In this document: positions 7,322 through 14,266 of the stretch, one piece after another
Layout of the letters: every line of letters begins with the position of its first letter
Position numbering within the stretch: position 1 is the stretch's first letter
Origin: Bacteroidetes bacterium UBA6183
GTDB lineage: Bacteria > Bacteroidota > Bacteroidia > UKL13-3
Length of the DNA: 15,004 nucleotides
Direction: 5' to 3'
NCBI GenBank assembly: GCA_002422865.1
Contig: DITN01000047.1
Span: 2,143-17,146 of the forward strand
The notes under the pieces: generated by a model
The model's input: only the letters and a program-made list of their open reading frames with translations
What the model was told of the DNA's origin: nothing
The model's database searches: none
Position numbers and translations under genes: made by a program

Positions 7322-8842
7322 TTAATTTGTGTTTATTTTCAACCAACCAAACGTTCCACCACACAACCATTTAGCATTAAACCCATAATCAGCAAGTAGT
7401 TTGGCACCAGCTTCAGAACGACCACCACCTTTACCGCAGGCTGTTACGTATTGGTAATTTTTATTCAGTTGGTTGATTTGATTGGGTAACTCTTGTAAAG
7501 AAATGTGTATGGCGTTTGGGATATGCGCTTCTTTAAATTCTTCATCACTTCTTACATCAATTACTTTAACGTTTTTGATCAGTCGTAAGGCTTGTTTAAC
7601 CTCATCTACATCAACACATGGTTTAGTACTTTTAATTTCGTTTGGCATACGGAATTTAACAATTACGGCCGAGAGTACGGTTATTAAACCAATAAACAAG
7701 ATGGCATATTCAATACCCAAAACATCTGCGGTAATACCCGAAATAATTGCACCAAAGGCATAGCCTAAATCGCGCCAAAGCCTAAATGTGCCAATGCTTT
7801 CGGCTCGTTGTGCCGGACTGGTGGCTTGTGCAATGGTTGACAAAAATGTTGGATACACCAATGCTGTTCCTAAACCTAATATTGTTGAAATGATGATTAG
7901 TATATAAAAATTAGTGCTGTAGGGTAAAAATAGAATAGCCAAACCCTGCAACAACATACCCCAAAACAACATCGCTTTTTTGGAATAATGATCTGACATT
8001 TTTCCCGTAAACAACTGACCAATTCCCCATGCTGTTGGATAGATGGCGGTAATTAAACCTATGTTTTCGTTGTTATAGTTTAGCGATAAAAGTACAATAG
8101 GAAGTAATCCCCATATCATACCATCGTTTAGGTTGTTAATTAAACCGGCTTGTGTTACCGAACTTAGTGTTTTGTTCTTAAGTGTGGTTTCCCAAAACAC
8201 ATTTTTTAGTTGAGTGGAATGGTTGGTAGTGCTTTCTTTTTGTACAAACACACGTGTGTCTTTAACCCAGAAAAACGTTAGTATAAATCCAACAATAGCT
8301 ATAAAAATTCCGATATAAAAAGGATAAGGTGTTATCCCATATTTATTGGCTACATAACCTGTTAAAAAAGCAATGATACCTACTGCAAAATATCCGGCAA
8401 ACTCGTTTAAGCCCATGGCAAAACCACGGTCTTTTTCGCCCACTAAATCAATCTTCATCACCACGGTGCTGCTCCACGTTAAACCTTGACTTAGTCCTAA
8501 TAATACATTTGCAAAAATTACCCAATTCCAACTTGGTGCATTAATCAATATAAACGGAATAGGTATGGCCAATAACCAACCTGCTAATAGCAGATTTCTA
8601 CGTCCGAATTTATTGGCAAGTTTGCCCGTGTAATAATTGGCAATGGCTTTGCTTATACCAAACGCAGTAATAAAAGATAGTATAGCAGTTTTAGATGCTA
8701 CACCAAATTCCAATTCTGCAAATTGTGGGAATATGGTGCGTTCCATCCCAATCATACCACCCACAAATGCGTTAACAATAACCAGTAAAGTAAATTGTTT
8801 CCAGTTTTCTTTTAAGCCTAATTTTATTTGCGCATGATCCAT
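7322..8842 (-). CDS. MFS transporter with C-terminal rhodanese domain (fusion)
   Basis: A 506-aa fusion. Residues 1 to about 405 are a 12-helix major facilitator transporter; the helix 2-3 loop GKLANKFGRRN is the MFS motif A region, and a weaker copy, GKMSDHYSKK, lies in the second half. A linker leads to a cytoplasmic rhodanese domain (about 412-506) with DVR at 429-431 and the active-site loop CGKGGGRS with C469. The catalytic Cys is retained, and a second Cys sits in LCGGTFGW near the end. The arrangement suggests that a sulfur compound is moved and its sulfane sulfur taken by the attached rhodanese, or that the rhodanese gates transport; both are inference. It lies 82 nt downstream of a Crp-type regulator on the same strand and is likely controlled by or co-transcribed with it. 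GACCTTTG (8872-8865) is a -7-like element one base off consensus. Confidence 0.9.
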   Translation of the reverse strand: MDHAQIKLGLKENWKQFTLLVIVNAFVGGMIGMERTIFPQFAELEFGVASKTAILSFITAFGISKAIANYYTGKLANKFGRRNLLLAGWLLAIPIPFILINAPSWNWVIFANVLLGLSQGLTWSSTVVMKIDLVGEKDRGFAMGLNEFAGYFAVGIIAFLTGYVANKYGITPYPFYIGIFIAIVGFILTFFWVKDTRVFVQKESTTNHSTQLKNVFWETTLKNKTLSSVTQAGLINNLNDGMIWGLLPIVLLSLNYNNENIGLITAIYPTAWGIGQLFTGKMSDHYSKKAMLFWGMLLQGLAILFLPYSTNFYILIIISTILGLGTALVYPTFLSTIAQATSPAQRAESIGTFRLWRDLGYAFGAIISGITADVLGIEYAILFIGLITVLSAVIVKFRMPNEIKSTKPCVDVDEVKQALRLIKNVKVIDVRSDEEFKEAHIPNAIHISLQELPNQINQLNKNYQYVTACGKGGGRSEAGAKLLADYGFNAKWLCGGTFGWLKINTN

Positions 8843-8924
8843 ATCAACCTTCTGTTTTATGCTACAAAGGTCGGATGGGGTTTACGCAAATCTTTTTACA
8901 AATGTTAAATAATGCAGTTCAAGT

Positions 8925-9485
8925 TTATTGCACTTCAGCCCTTATACGGCTCAGCGAAACTTGGGTTATACCAAGGTATGAGGCAATGTGTTTTAACGGA
9001 ATTTTTTGAACCAAGTTTTTGTTTTTACTCAACTCTAAATACCTCTCCTTGGCAGAATTAAATTGTAAACTTTCCAAACGTTTAATGCTGTTCACATACT
9101 CGCGTTCAAACAAAATTCTAAATAGCCGTTCAATATCATGGTATTCATCATACAACTTAAAAAGCTTGGAAGAGTTGATGGCAATCATTTCTGTTTCTTC
9201 CAATGTTTGAATACCTTTAGAGGTTGGTTGTCCGGTAAACAAACTTTCGGCTCTAACTATCATGTCGTTTTCAAAAGCGAAATGTTCGGTAATGTCATTA
9301 CCTTCTTTATAATAAAATATACGTGCACATCCGTTTTTTACGATGTAAATGGTTTTACACCTGCTGCCAATTTCTTGCACCATGTTGTTTTTATGGTATT
9401 GAATATGGCCAATAAGCGGTTCTAGTGCCTTCTTAGCTTCACTGCTTATTTTGTATGTTTTATCCAAGTGTTTGAAAAGTTCCAT
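8925..9485 (-). CDS. Crp/Fnr-family transcriptional regulator
   Basis: A 186-aa regulator with an N-terminal cyclic-nucleotide-binding-type beta barrel (about 15-125, with GSRCKTIYIVKNGCARIFYY) and a C-terminal winged helix (IPLKHIASYLGITQVSLSRIR, about 159-182, split here by function: IASYLGI is the first helix, SLSRIR the recognition helix). There is no FNR-type N-terminal Cys cluster, so no [4Fe-4S] sensing is expected; the ligand is unknown. The frame is open to an ATG at 9518, but that extra N-terminus would be encoded by the terminator hairpin of the upstream gene, so the start MELFKHL at 9485 is chosen. A TAACTTG element (9498-9492) lies 6 nt before this ATG. The next gene downstream is the MFS-rhodanese fusion, its most likely target. 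Confidence 0.88.
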   Translation of the reverse strand: MELFKHLDKTYKISSEAKKALEPLIGHIQYHKNNMVQEIGSRCKTIYIVKNGCARIFYYKEGNDITEHFAFENDMIVRAESLFTGQPTSKGIQTLEETEMIAINSSKLFKLYDEYHDIERLFRILFEREYVNSIKRLESLQFNSAKERYLELSKNKNLVQKIPLKHIASYLGITQVSLSRIRAEVQ

Positions 9486-9498
9486 TACAGCCAAGTTA

Positions 9499-9536
9499 TA
9501 AAAAGAAATCCCGTTCACAAATGTAAACGGGATTTT
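9499..9536 (-). terminator. Intrinsic terminator after the large T9SS gene
   Basis: A 10-bp stem pairs AAATCCCGTT (9506-9515) with AACGGGATTT (9526-9535); the loop adds a possible ACA/TGT inner pairing. Read on the minus strand it is followed by CTTTTTAT, a good U-run. It lies 29 nt past the stop at 9565 and ends only about 14 nt before the crp ATG. Confidence 0.8.
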
Positions 9537-9564
9537 CCTGATAGTATAAAGGTTAGGTTAAGGA

Positions 9565-11712
9565 CTAATGAACTACGGTAAGTTTTTTAGTTGTAGTGTA
9601 ATTGTTTTGGCTTGCTTTTACGTAATACAATCCACTTTTTAAATCAGTGATATCAATAGCGATGTTGCCAGTATTTAAGTTTGGTAAATCAATAACTTTT
9701 TCTCCAATGGCATTGTAAATGGCTACTGTTATGTCGGCTGAGGTGGTGTTATTTATAATCAGTTCATTATTTGCTGGATTTGGAAAGCAATTAAATGCAT
9801 TAATAAGCGGATTAATTAATCCTGTTCCGTTTTGCTTAATGATGTTAGATAGTGATGATGAATAAACCGCTTTTCTTTTCAATAACGGGTTACATGTTTT
9901 ACCCCCAACCCAATTTACTTCAACCCTGTAGCTCGCATTTGGTAAACTTGCAAACTGACCATCTGTATAAGTATTTTGGGTGCCAGGAACAGTGGCAATG
10001 CTTCTCCAATTTCCATCGCCTAAACTATCACGCCAAAAATTGTATGATGCCACAACAGTTGGTTGTCCTTCTATGGTATAATTGTTCCAATTAAAGTTAC
10101 CATTGCCTTGATTTTGCAAGTGAATTGTATTGTGAAAGTTGTTGCTTTCAAGTGCTCCTGTGTTACCGCATAAGTCTTTAACCGCAATGCGATAACGATA
10201 TGCTTGTTGATTTGGGTTAGCCGTAATATCAGCAAACTCTGTTACATTATTGTAAGCAACACTGGCTATTTTTTGATAGTTGTTGGTTGTTATTTCACGG
10301 TAAACAAAAAACGTATCCACGTTCGAGTTCACTTCTTTCTCCCAAACTACAATATTGTGCATAGCGGTTGAATCAACAGTAACCATACAAATAGGTTGGT
10401 TGAATGGACGTTTAATGCTTACTTGAATGCTTTTTGTTGTTTCACATGAACCGGAATTTGTTTTTGCAGTTATGGTAAGTGTAGTGTCTGTAACAGCATT
10501 GAATGTTGGGCTTGCAATAGTCGTATCACTAAAGGTTGCGCCACGCCATACAATGGTATTTGCCGGACCAGCAACATTAGTGCTTAGCTGGTTATTACCT
10601 GGGCAAACAGAAATATTTTGATTGGTTGTAATAGTCGGGTAGTTAACGAAATTTACAGTTACATCCAAGTTCATGTTTGTTGTCGCGTACATGCTATCTG
10701 GCCAGTTAAAACTATATTGACGAGATTGACCGGGAGTTGCCAAAAATCCGTTGTCTACATATGGAGCAAACCCACCACAATTTTCTGAAATGTAGTCGTT
10801 TCTTACACTTACAAATGTCAATAATGGTGAACTTGTTTGTTTCACATTAATCGTAGATAATCCGTCTCTTAAACCAAATCTTGCTGTTGGAATAAGTATT
10901 AGTGTATCATCTGCGCAAACTGAAACAGTGTTGTTGATTCTTCTCTCAAAATATCGCTCAATAGATCCAAGCGGTAAACCTTGTTTACAAGTAGTAACCT
11001 TTTTTGATGTAATCATATAAGGATCATTTTTCAGCAATGGGAGAAGCACCAAATCAAAGTTTGTATTCTTTTTCCAACACAAACTATCTTTAATCAAATA
11101 GATGTCATTATCAAGATATGTTTGAGAAACAGTCAACCCAATGGTATCGTCTCCTACAGCAGTAAAGTCGAATACCATATAAACCGCTCCTTGATTGGCG
11201 TTAAATGTAACAGGACCACCAGAAAAACTGAAAGATGCAAATCTTACATTATTTATGTCCGGAACTATTTTATGGGTGGCATTGGCTAAACTAAATGTTT
11301 CTTGATGAATAACGGTGCCTGGTTGTTGTTTTACATATTGTGAAATTGATGTATTACAATTAAAACCATTAAAAGAATCGTTGCCACATAAATTTGCGCC
11401 ATTTGCCTGCATAAGTTTAATAGTTACATTACCAGCTGTACCCGAAATATTGAATGTTCTGTATGAGAATGCAGCTCCATAAACGGAAAGGCCAGTGTTT
11501 GGTGTAGTTTGTATATCACATTCCTTAAAGGTTGATGCCACTTGGGCTATTTGATGACCTGCAAGAAAGTTATTAGAGTAAATTCCTGCGCCTAACAAAT
11601 CAACAAAGTTAAGTCCATCATTTCGGTAATACTTGTCTGTTGGAAAATCCCACTGGGCTTTTAAAGGTGATGCAAATGCAATGCAGATTAAAATGTAAAT
11701 AAGTTTTTTCAT
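9565..11712 (-). CDS. Large secreted protein with T9SS sorting domain, function unknown
   Basis: A 715-aa exported protein whose catalytic function, if any, I do not recognise. Residues 1-19 are a signal peptide (MKKLIYILICIAFASPLKA, then Q20). The first roughly 330 residues are unassigned and hold scattered Cys residues, possibly disulfides. Then comes an Ig/PKD-like beta domain (about 355-435: SVCPGNNQL, VWRGATF, then LTITAKTNSGSC), followed by two fibronectin-III-like stretches (about 440-530, with YRYRIAVKDLCGN, and about 535-620). The last 80 residues are a type IX sorting domain (CFPNPANNEL, SGLYYVKAS, ending KKLTVVH). No hydrolase motif was seen, so an adhesin or structural surface protein is plausible. 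It is a single-gene unit, closed by the hairpin at 9499-9536. The 178 bp upstream hold no clear TAnnTTTG element. Confidence 0.85.
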   Translation of the reverse strand: MKKLIYILICIAFASPLKAQWDFPTDKYYRNDGLNFVDLLGAGIYSNNFLAGHQIAQVASTFKECDIQTTPNTGLSVYGAAFSYRTFNISGTAGNVTIKLMQANGANLCGNDSFNGFNCNTSISQYVKQQPGTVIHQETFSLANATHKIVPDINNVRFASFSFSGGPVTFNANQGAVYMVFDFTAVGDDTIGLTVSQTYLDNDIYLIKDSLCWKKNTNFDLVLLPLLKNDPYMITSKKVTTCKQGLPLGSIERYFERRINNTVSVCADDTLILIPTARFGLRDGLSTINVKQTSSPLLTFVSVRNDYISENCGGFAPYVDNGFLATPGQSRQYSFNWPDSMYATTNMNLDVTVNFVNYPTITTNQNISVCPGNNQLSTNVAGPANTIVWRGATFSDTTIASPTFNAVTDTTLTITAKTNSGSCETTKSIQVSIKRPFNQPICMVTVDSTAMHNIVVWEKEVNSNVDTFFVYREITTNNYQKIASVAYNNVTEFADITANPNQQAYRYRIAVKDLCGNTGALESNNFHNTIHLQNQGNGNFNWNNYTIEGQPTVVASYNFWRDSLGDGNWRSIATVPGTQNTYTDGQFASLPNASYRVEVNWVGGKTCNPLLKRKAVYSSSLSNIIKQNGTGLINPLINAFNCFPNPANNELIINNTTSADITVAIYNAIGEKVIDLPNLNTGNIAIDITDLKSGLYYVKASQNNYTTTKKLTVVH

Positions 11713-11890
11713 ACATGATTAAAATTGGTTAATCCGAAAATAAACTAAAAACACGCATAATCAATGTAAAATTGTTTGAATTAAATAGGTTGGTGTATAA
11801 CGATTTAAATGGATTTGATTTTTATATTAATGTTTTGAAATAACTATTTTGCATTTCATTACCGATTCACTAGTTGAAAGCTTTACTACT

Positions 11891-12325
11891 TTACTTCTCC
11901 GCCAACTCTTTCAGTTTTTGGTTCATTAATTCAAACCCTTTTACGGTATTGTTATCAAGCATTTTATTAAACAATGGAACCAATATGCCTTTAAATTCTT
12001 CACTCTGAATAAAAGTTGTGGAGCCATCACCATTATCTTGTAGTTCAAATTTGTGTTTACCATCAAACAACCCTTTAAACCATAAATGGCCTAACCATGC
12101 AAACTCTTTATTGGTTTCAAACTTTAAAATAGTTGGGGTAAAGTTCATGCCCTTGGCTTGCGGTGGTTCTATTCTGGCTTTGATTTTAGCACCTACCGCT
12201 AAATTTCCTTCAATAGATTTGATAAATGGATTCCAGTTTGGATAAGCTTGGGTATTGGTTAAAATCGTCCAAATTTTTTGTGGTGATGCTTGAATCACAA
12301 TGCTTGTTTTGATTTCTTTTGCCAT
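11891..12325 (-). CDS. SRPBCC-family protein (START-like fold)
   Basis: A 144-aa single-domain protein of the SRPBCC superfamily (polyketide cyclase/dehydrase, Bet v 1-like), which forms a hydrophobic ligand pocket. It opens with the typical IxAxxxxIWxIL strand-helix (VIQASPQKIWTILTN), then YPNWNPFI, a central beta sheet (EFAWLGHLWFKGLFDGKH), and a long C-terminal helix (GFELMNQKLKELAEK). No catalytic residues define an activity, so the ligand is unknown. The frame continues upstream to an ATG at 12370, but the ATG at 12325 (MAKEIKTSI) begins right before the first conserved strand and is preferred. No signal peptide, so cytoplasmic. It lies downstream of a Crp-family gene on the same strand, but a 252-bp spacer with a large inverted repeat makes a shared transcript uncertain. 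Confidence 0.85.
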   Translation of the reverse strand: MAKEIKTSIVIQASPQKIWTILTNTQAYPNWNPFIKSIEGNLAVGAKIKARIEPPQAKGMNFTPTILKFETNKEFAWLGHLWFKGLFDGKHKFELQDNGDGSTTFIQSEEFKGILVPLFNKMLDNNTVKGFELMNQKLKELAEK

Positions 12326-12425
12326 GATGTTGGAGTGTAATAATGTAATTAATACCGAAAGCACATTCAATATAGTTTAATTTCGGCTCTATCCTTATTG
12401 AACTATTTTCATGTAGCATCGGCAT

Positions 12426-12478
12426 TACCATTGTATAATTATTTTCTAGTTTGGACTAGAAAATAATTACAATTGGTA
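12426..12478. repeat. Long imperfect inverted repeat (potential cruciform/hairpin)
   Basis: A perfect 15-bp stem, TAATTATTTTCTAGT (12436-12450) with its complement at 12455-12469, surrounds a 4-nt loop TTGG. After small bulges another 8 bp pair (TACCA and TTG on the left), for about 23 bp in all. It sits mid-way in the 252-bp spacer between the second crp gene and the SRPBCC gene. There is no U-run, so it is not a classical terminator. Confidence 0.8.
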
Positions 12479-12577
12479 TAAAATAATTGTTGTGAATGTT
12501 TTCTTTTGTGTTGGTGTTTTATCACGGCACAAAGTTGTAACACAATCATTTCATTACACTTGACATTAATCAAGAAA

Positions 12578-13150
12578 TCATAACATGCGTTTTTTCCTTA
12601 CTCTGCTAAAAGTTTCGGGAGTCATACCTAACATGGAAGCAATATATTGAAGTGGTACTTGGTTAAACAATTCTTTATTGTTTTCAAAAAAGGTGTCATA
12701 TCGCTCTTCAGCAGTCATGGATAAATGACTTAGCACCCTTTCTTCTAAAGTAATGAAACATTTTACCAAAAATAATTTCTCTAACTGATGCCATTGTGGT
12801 ACAAGGGCTCCAATTAAATCATAATCCGTTTTGGTGATGTAAAATATTTCAGAATCAACCAATGCTTGTATAGAAAAACGTGCCGGGGTATTAAATATAA
12901 AAGCAGACAGATCTGTTGTAAAATAACCTTGGGTAGAAATCCATTGGGTAATTTCTTTATCCTCCTTATCTACTATAATCCTTAACAGTCCTGATTTTAC
13001 AAAACACAACTGATTACACTGGTTACCGGCTTGTAATAAAAAGTCGCCTTTTTTAATGGTTGCCGATTTAAACAACGCAACAATTTTTTGTAAATCGTTT
13101 GTGTCTACCACCCCAAAGTAAGATTGTATATAATTTTCAAGTGCTGTCAT
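12578..13150 (-). CDS. Crp/Fnr-family transcriptional regulator (second)
   Basis: A 190-aa regulator: cNMP-binding-type barrel at about 20-120 (KKGDFLLQAGNQCNQLCFVKSG is the usual glycine-bearing turn region, quoted as motif KKGDFLLQAG and FVKSGLLRI), a dimer helix to about 145, then a C-terminal helix-turn-helix (VPLQYIASMLGM, then TPETFSRVRKK). It lacks an FNR Cys cluster. It resembles the small Crp-like activators common in Bacteroidota whose ligand is rarely known. It is related to the other Crp-type gene in this window only at family level. The start ATG at 13150 lies inside one arm of an inverted repeat (13140-13196). It diverges from ppa with 244 bp between the starts. Its target is not obvious; the SRPBCC gene downstream is a candidate. 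Confidence 0.88.
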   Translation of the reverse strand: MTALENYIQSYFGVVDTNDLQKIVALFKSATIKKGDFLLQAGNQCNQLCFVKSGLLRIIVDKEDKEITQWISTQGYFTTDLSAFIFNTPARFSIQALVDSEIFYITKTDYDLIGALVPQWHQLEKLFLVKCFITLEERVLSHLSMTAEERYDTFFENNKELFNQVPLQYIASMLGMTPETFSRVRKKRML

Positions 13151-13196
13151 GGTTAGACTTATAATTTTTAATATTAATCTCTATGCTTACAGCACT
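13140..13196 (-). promoter_or_regulatory. Inverted repeat spanning the second crp start codon
   Basis: AGTGCTGT (13140-13147) and ACAGCACT (13189-13196) are perfect 8-bp complements, 41 bp apart. In the crp mRNA the upstream copy could pair with codons 2-4 right after the ATG, or the two arms could be operator half-sites for autoregulation. Chance occurrence cannot be excluded. Confidence 0.3.
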
Positions 13197-13312
13197 AATT
13201 AAAACAATTGTTGTTGTTTGAAAAAGTAGGAAATCCTTTCTGCTTTAAACAGTTGAGGCGCTTTTTTAGTTCAATCTTCACAATAACATAACCTTAACTT
13301 CAAGGTAAGTAG

Positions 13313-13342
13313 TTTCTTTTGTACCAAATAATCTTATCTTTG
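13313..13342 (+). promoter_or_regulatory. ppa: Promoter for ppa
   Basis: TATCTTTG at 13335-13342 is a perfect TAnnTTTG -7 element. TTTC at 13313-13316 gives a near -33 element with an 18-nt spacer. The leader to the ATG at 13395 would be about 45 nt and begins GCACCCCCG, with a small CGTTTT/AAAACG palindrome. Confidence 0.6.
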
Positions 13343-13394
13343 CACCCCCGTTTTAAAAACGTATAGCCCACTAAAATAAATTAAAAATAGAATT

Positions 13395-13946
13395 ATGACA
13401 TTATTTAATCCATGGCATCATGTAGGTTTTGGCGAGAATGCGCCTGAGGTTGTAACCGCAATTGTAGAAATTCCCCAAGGCAGTAAAGGTAAATTTGAGT
13501 TAGATAAAGAAAGCGGTATGTTAAAGCTGGATCGTGTATTGTTTTCATCAGTGCATTACCCAGCCCATTATGGTTTTATACCACAAACATACTGCGATGA
13601 TAAAGATCCTTTAGATATCATGGTGTTAACCAGTATTGAGTTGCCTCACATGTGTTTAATTGACGCCAAAGTAATTGGCGTAATGCACATGATTGACCAA
13701 GGTGAAGCTGATGATAAAATTATTGCGGTAGCTGCCAACGATATGAGTTGGAACCACATCAATGATATCAATGAATTACCTCCGCACACTTTATTGGAAA
13801 TGCGCAGGTTTTTTGAAGACTATAAAGCGTTGGAGCATAAAGAGGTAGTGGTGAATGAGTTCATGGGTCGCGAAGCCGCCATTAAAATAGTAGAAGAAAG
13901 CATGAAACTATACGATGCTGAAATTCGCGAAACTTTGGCGGTATAA
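13395..13946 (+). CDS. ppa: Inorganic pyrophosphatase, class I
   Basis: Cytoplasmic family I pyrophosphatase, hydrolysing PPi to two phosphates and so pulling nucleic-acid and aminoacyl-tRNA synthesis forward. It has 183 aa, normal for the soluble bacterial enzyme. Key residues visible: E25 in IVEIPQGSKGKFE with the lysines that follow, Y59 in HYGFIPQTY, and the metal-binding triad D69, D71 and D74 in DKDPLD (E. coli D65, D67, D70), then D101 and D106/D107-K108 in DQGEADDK. The Lys in the signature departs from the strict PROSITE pattern D-[SGDN]-D but should not affect catalysis. It is a single-gene unit with a strong promoter candidate and an intrinsic terminator, in keeping with a housekeeping role. 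Confidence 0.95.
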   Translation: MTLFNPWHHVGFGENAPEVVTAIVEIPQGSKGKFELDKESGMLKLDRVLFSSVHYPAHYGFIPQTYCDDKDPLDIMVLTSIELPHMCLIDAKVIGVMHMIDQGEADDKIIAVAANDMSWNHINDINELPPHTLLEMRRFFEDYKALEHKEVVVNEFMGREAAIKIVEESMKLYDAEIRETLAV

Positions 13947-13968
13947 TTTTACCTAAAGTGTTTTAAAT

Positions 13969-14000
13969 AAGGCTGTCTCGCAAAGGCAGCCTTTTCTTTT
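13969..14000 (+). terminator. Intrinsic terminator after ppa
   Basis: AAGGCTGTCT (13969-13978) pairs with AGGCAGCCTT (13984-13993), including one G-U, around a 5-nt loop. The tail TTTTCTTTT follows. It lies 22 nt past the ppa stop. Confidence 0.85.
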
Positions 14001-14132
14001 ACCATCCATAGCTTAAGCGTGCAACCCCCTAACTTGTTTCGGTAAAGGATGATTTGTTTTTTTCTTACAAAGTCCTTTTTTGTTTAATACATTCAACCCT
14101 TGCAGGGTATGTTAAATACACACACAGATTGT

Positions 14133-14174
14133 CCAACTTCCAGTATCCAACCTCCAGCCCACAACTTCTACCAT
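14133..14174. repeat. Degenerate heptanucleotide repeat in the ppa-pruA spacer
   Basis: Six successive 7-bp units with a CCARCYT-like consensus: units 1 and 3 are CCAACYT, units 2 and 4 begin CCAG, unit 5 is ACAACTT and unit 6 is more diverged. It lies in the 320-bp gap 13947-14266, which also holds the ppa terminator, a short GC hairpin (ACCCT-TGC-AGGGT, 14096-14108) and the pruA promoter candidate; no gene is seen there. Confidence 0.6.
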
Positions 14175-14180
14175 TCATTA

Positions 14181-14211
14181 TTTGCCATCAAACAAAATAG
14201 CACTACATTCG
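14181..14211 (+). promoter_or_regulatory. pruA: Putative promoter for pruA
   Basis: TTTG (14181-14184), a 19-nt spacer and TACATTCG (14204-14211, one mismatch to TAnnTTTG) form a well-spaced Bacteroidota -33/-7 pair. The leader to the ATG at 14267 would be about 50 nt. Confidence 0.45.
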
Positions 14212-14266
14212 CAACGTCTTTATAAAAAGGCATTTTACTTGATAACATTTTAATATATAAATTGAT

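Noticed and set aside
9486..9518. Eleven-residue N-terminal extension of the crp gene starting at 9518
   Set aside because: Its codons lie in the terminator stem of the preceding gene; the internal ATG at 9485 gives a normal Crp N-terminus.
11836..11858. Hairpin TGAAAT/ATTTCA after the SRPBCC gene as terminator
   Set aside because: Only 6 bp, AT-rich, and without a convincing U-run directly after it.
12326..12370. Upstream start for the SRPBCC gene at 12370
   Set aside because: The extra 15 residues are not part of the fold, and the ATG at 12325 sits right before the first conserved strand.
12210..12431. 73-codon minus-strand frame over the SRPBCC start
   Set aside because: Overlaps the 5' part of the SRPBCC gene in another frame and has no recognisable content.
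13203..13212. Palindrome AACAATTGTT in the crp-ppa spacer as an operator
   Set aside because: A single short AT-rich palindrome; no second copy near other promoters to support it.
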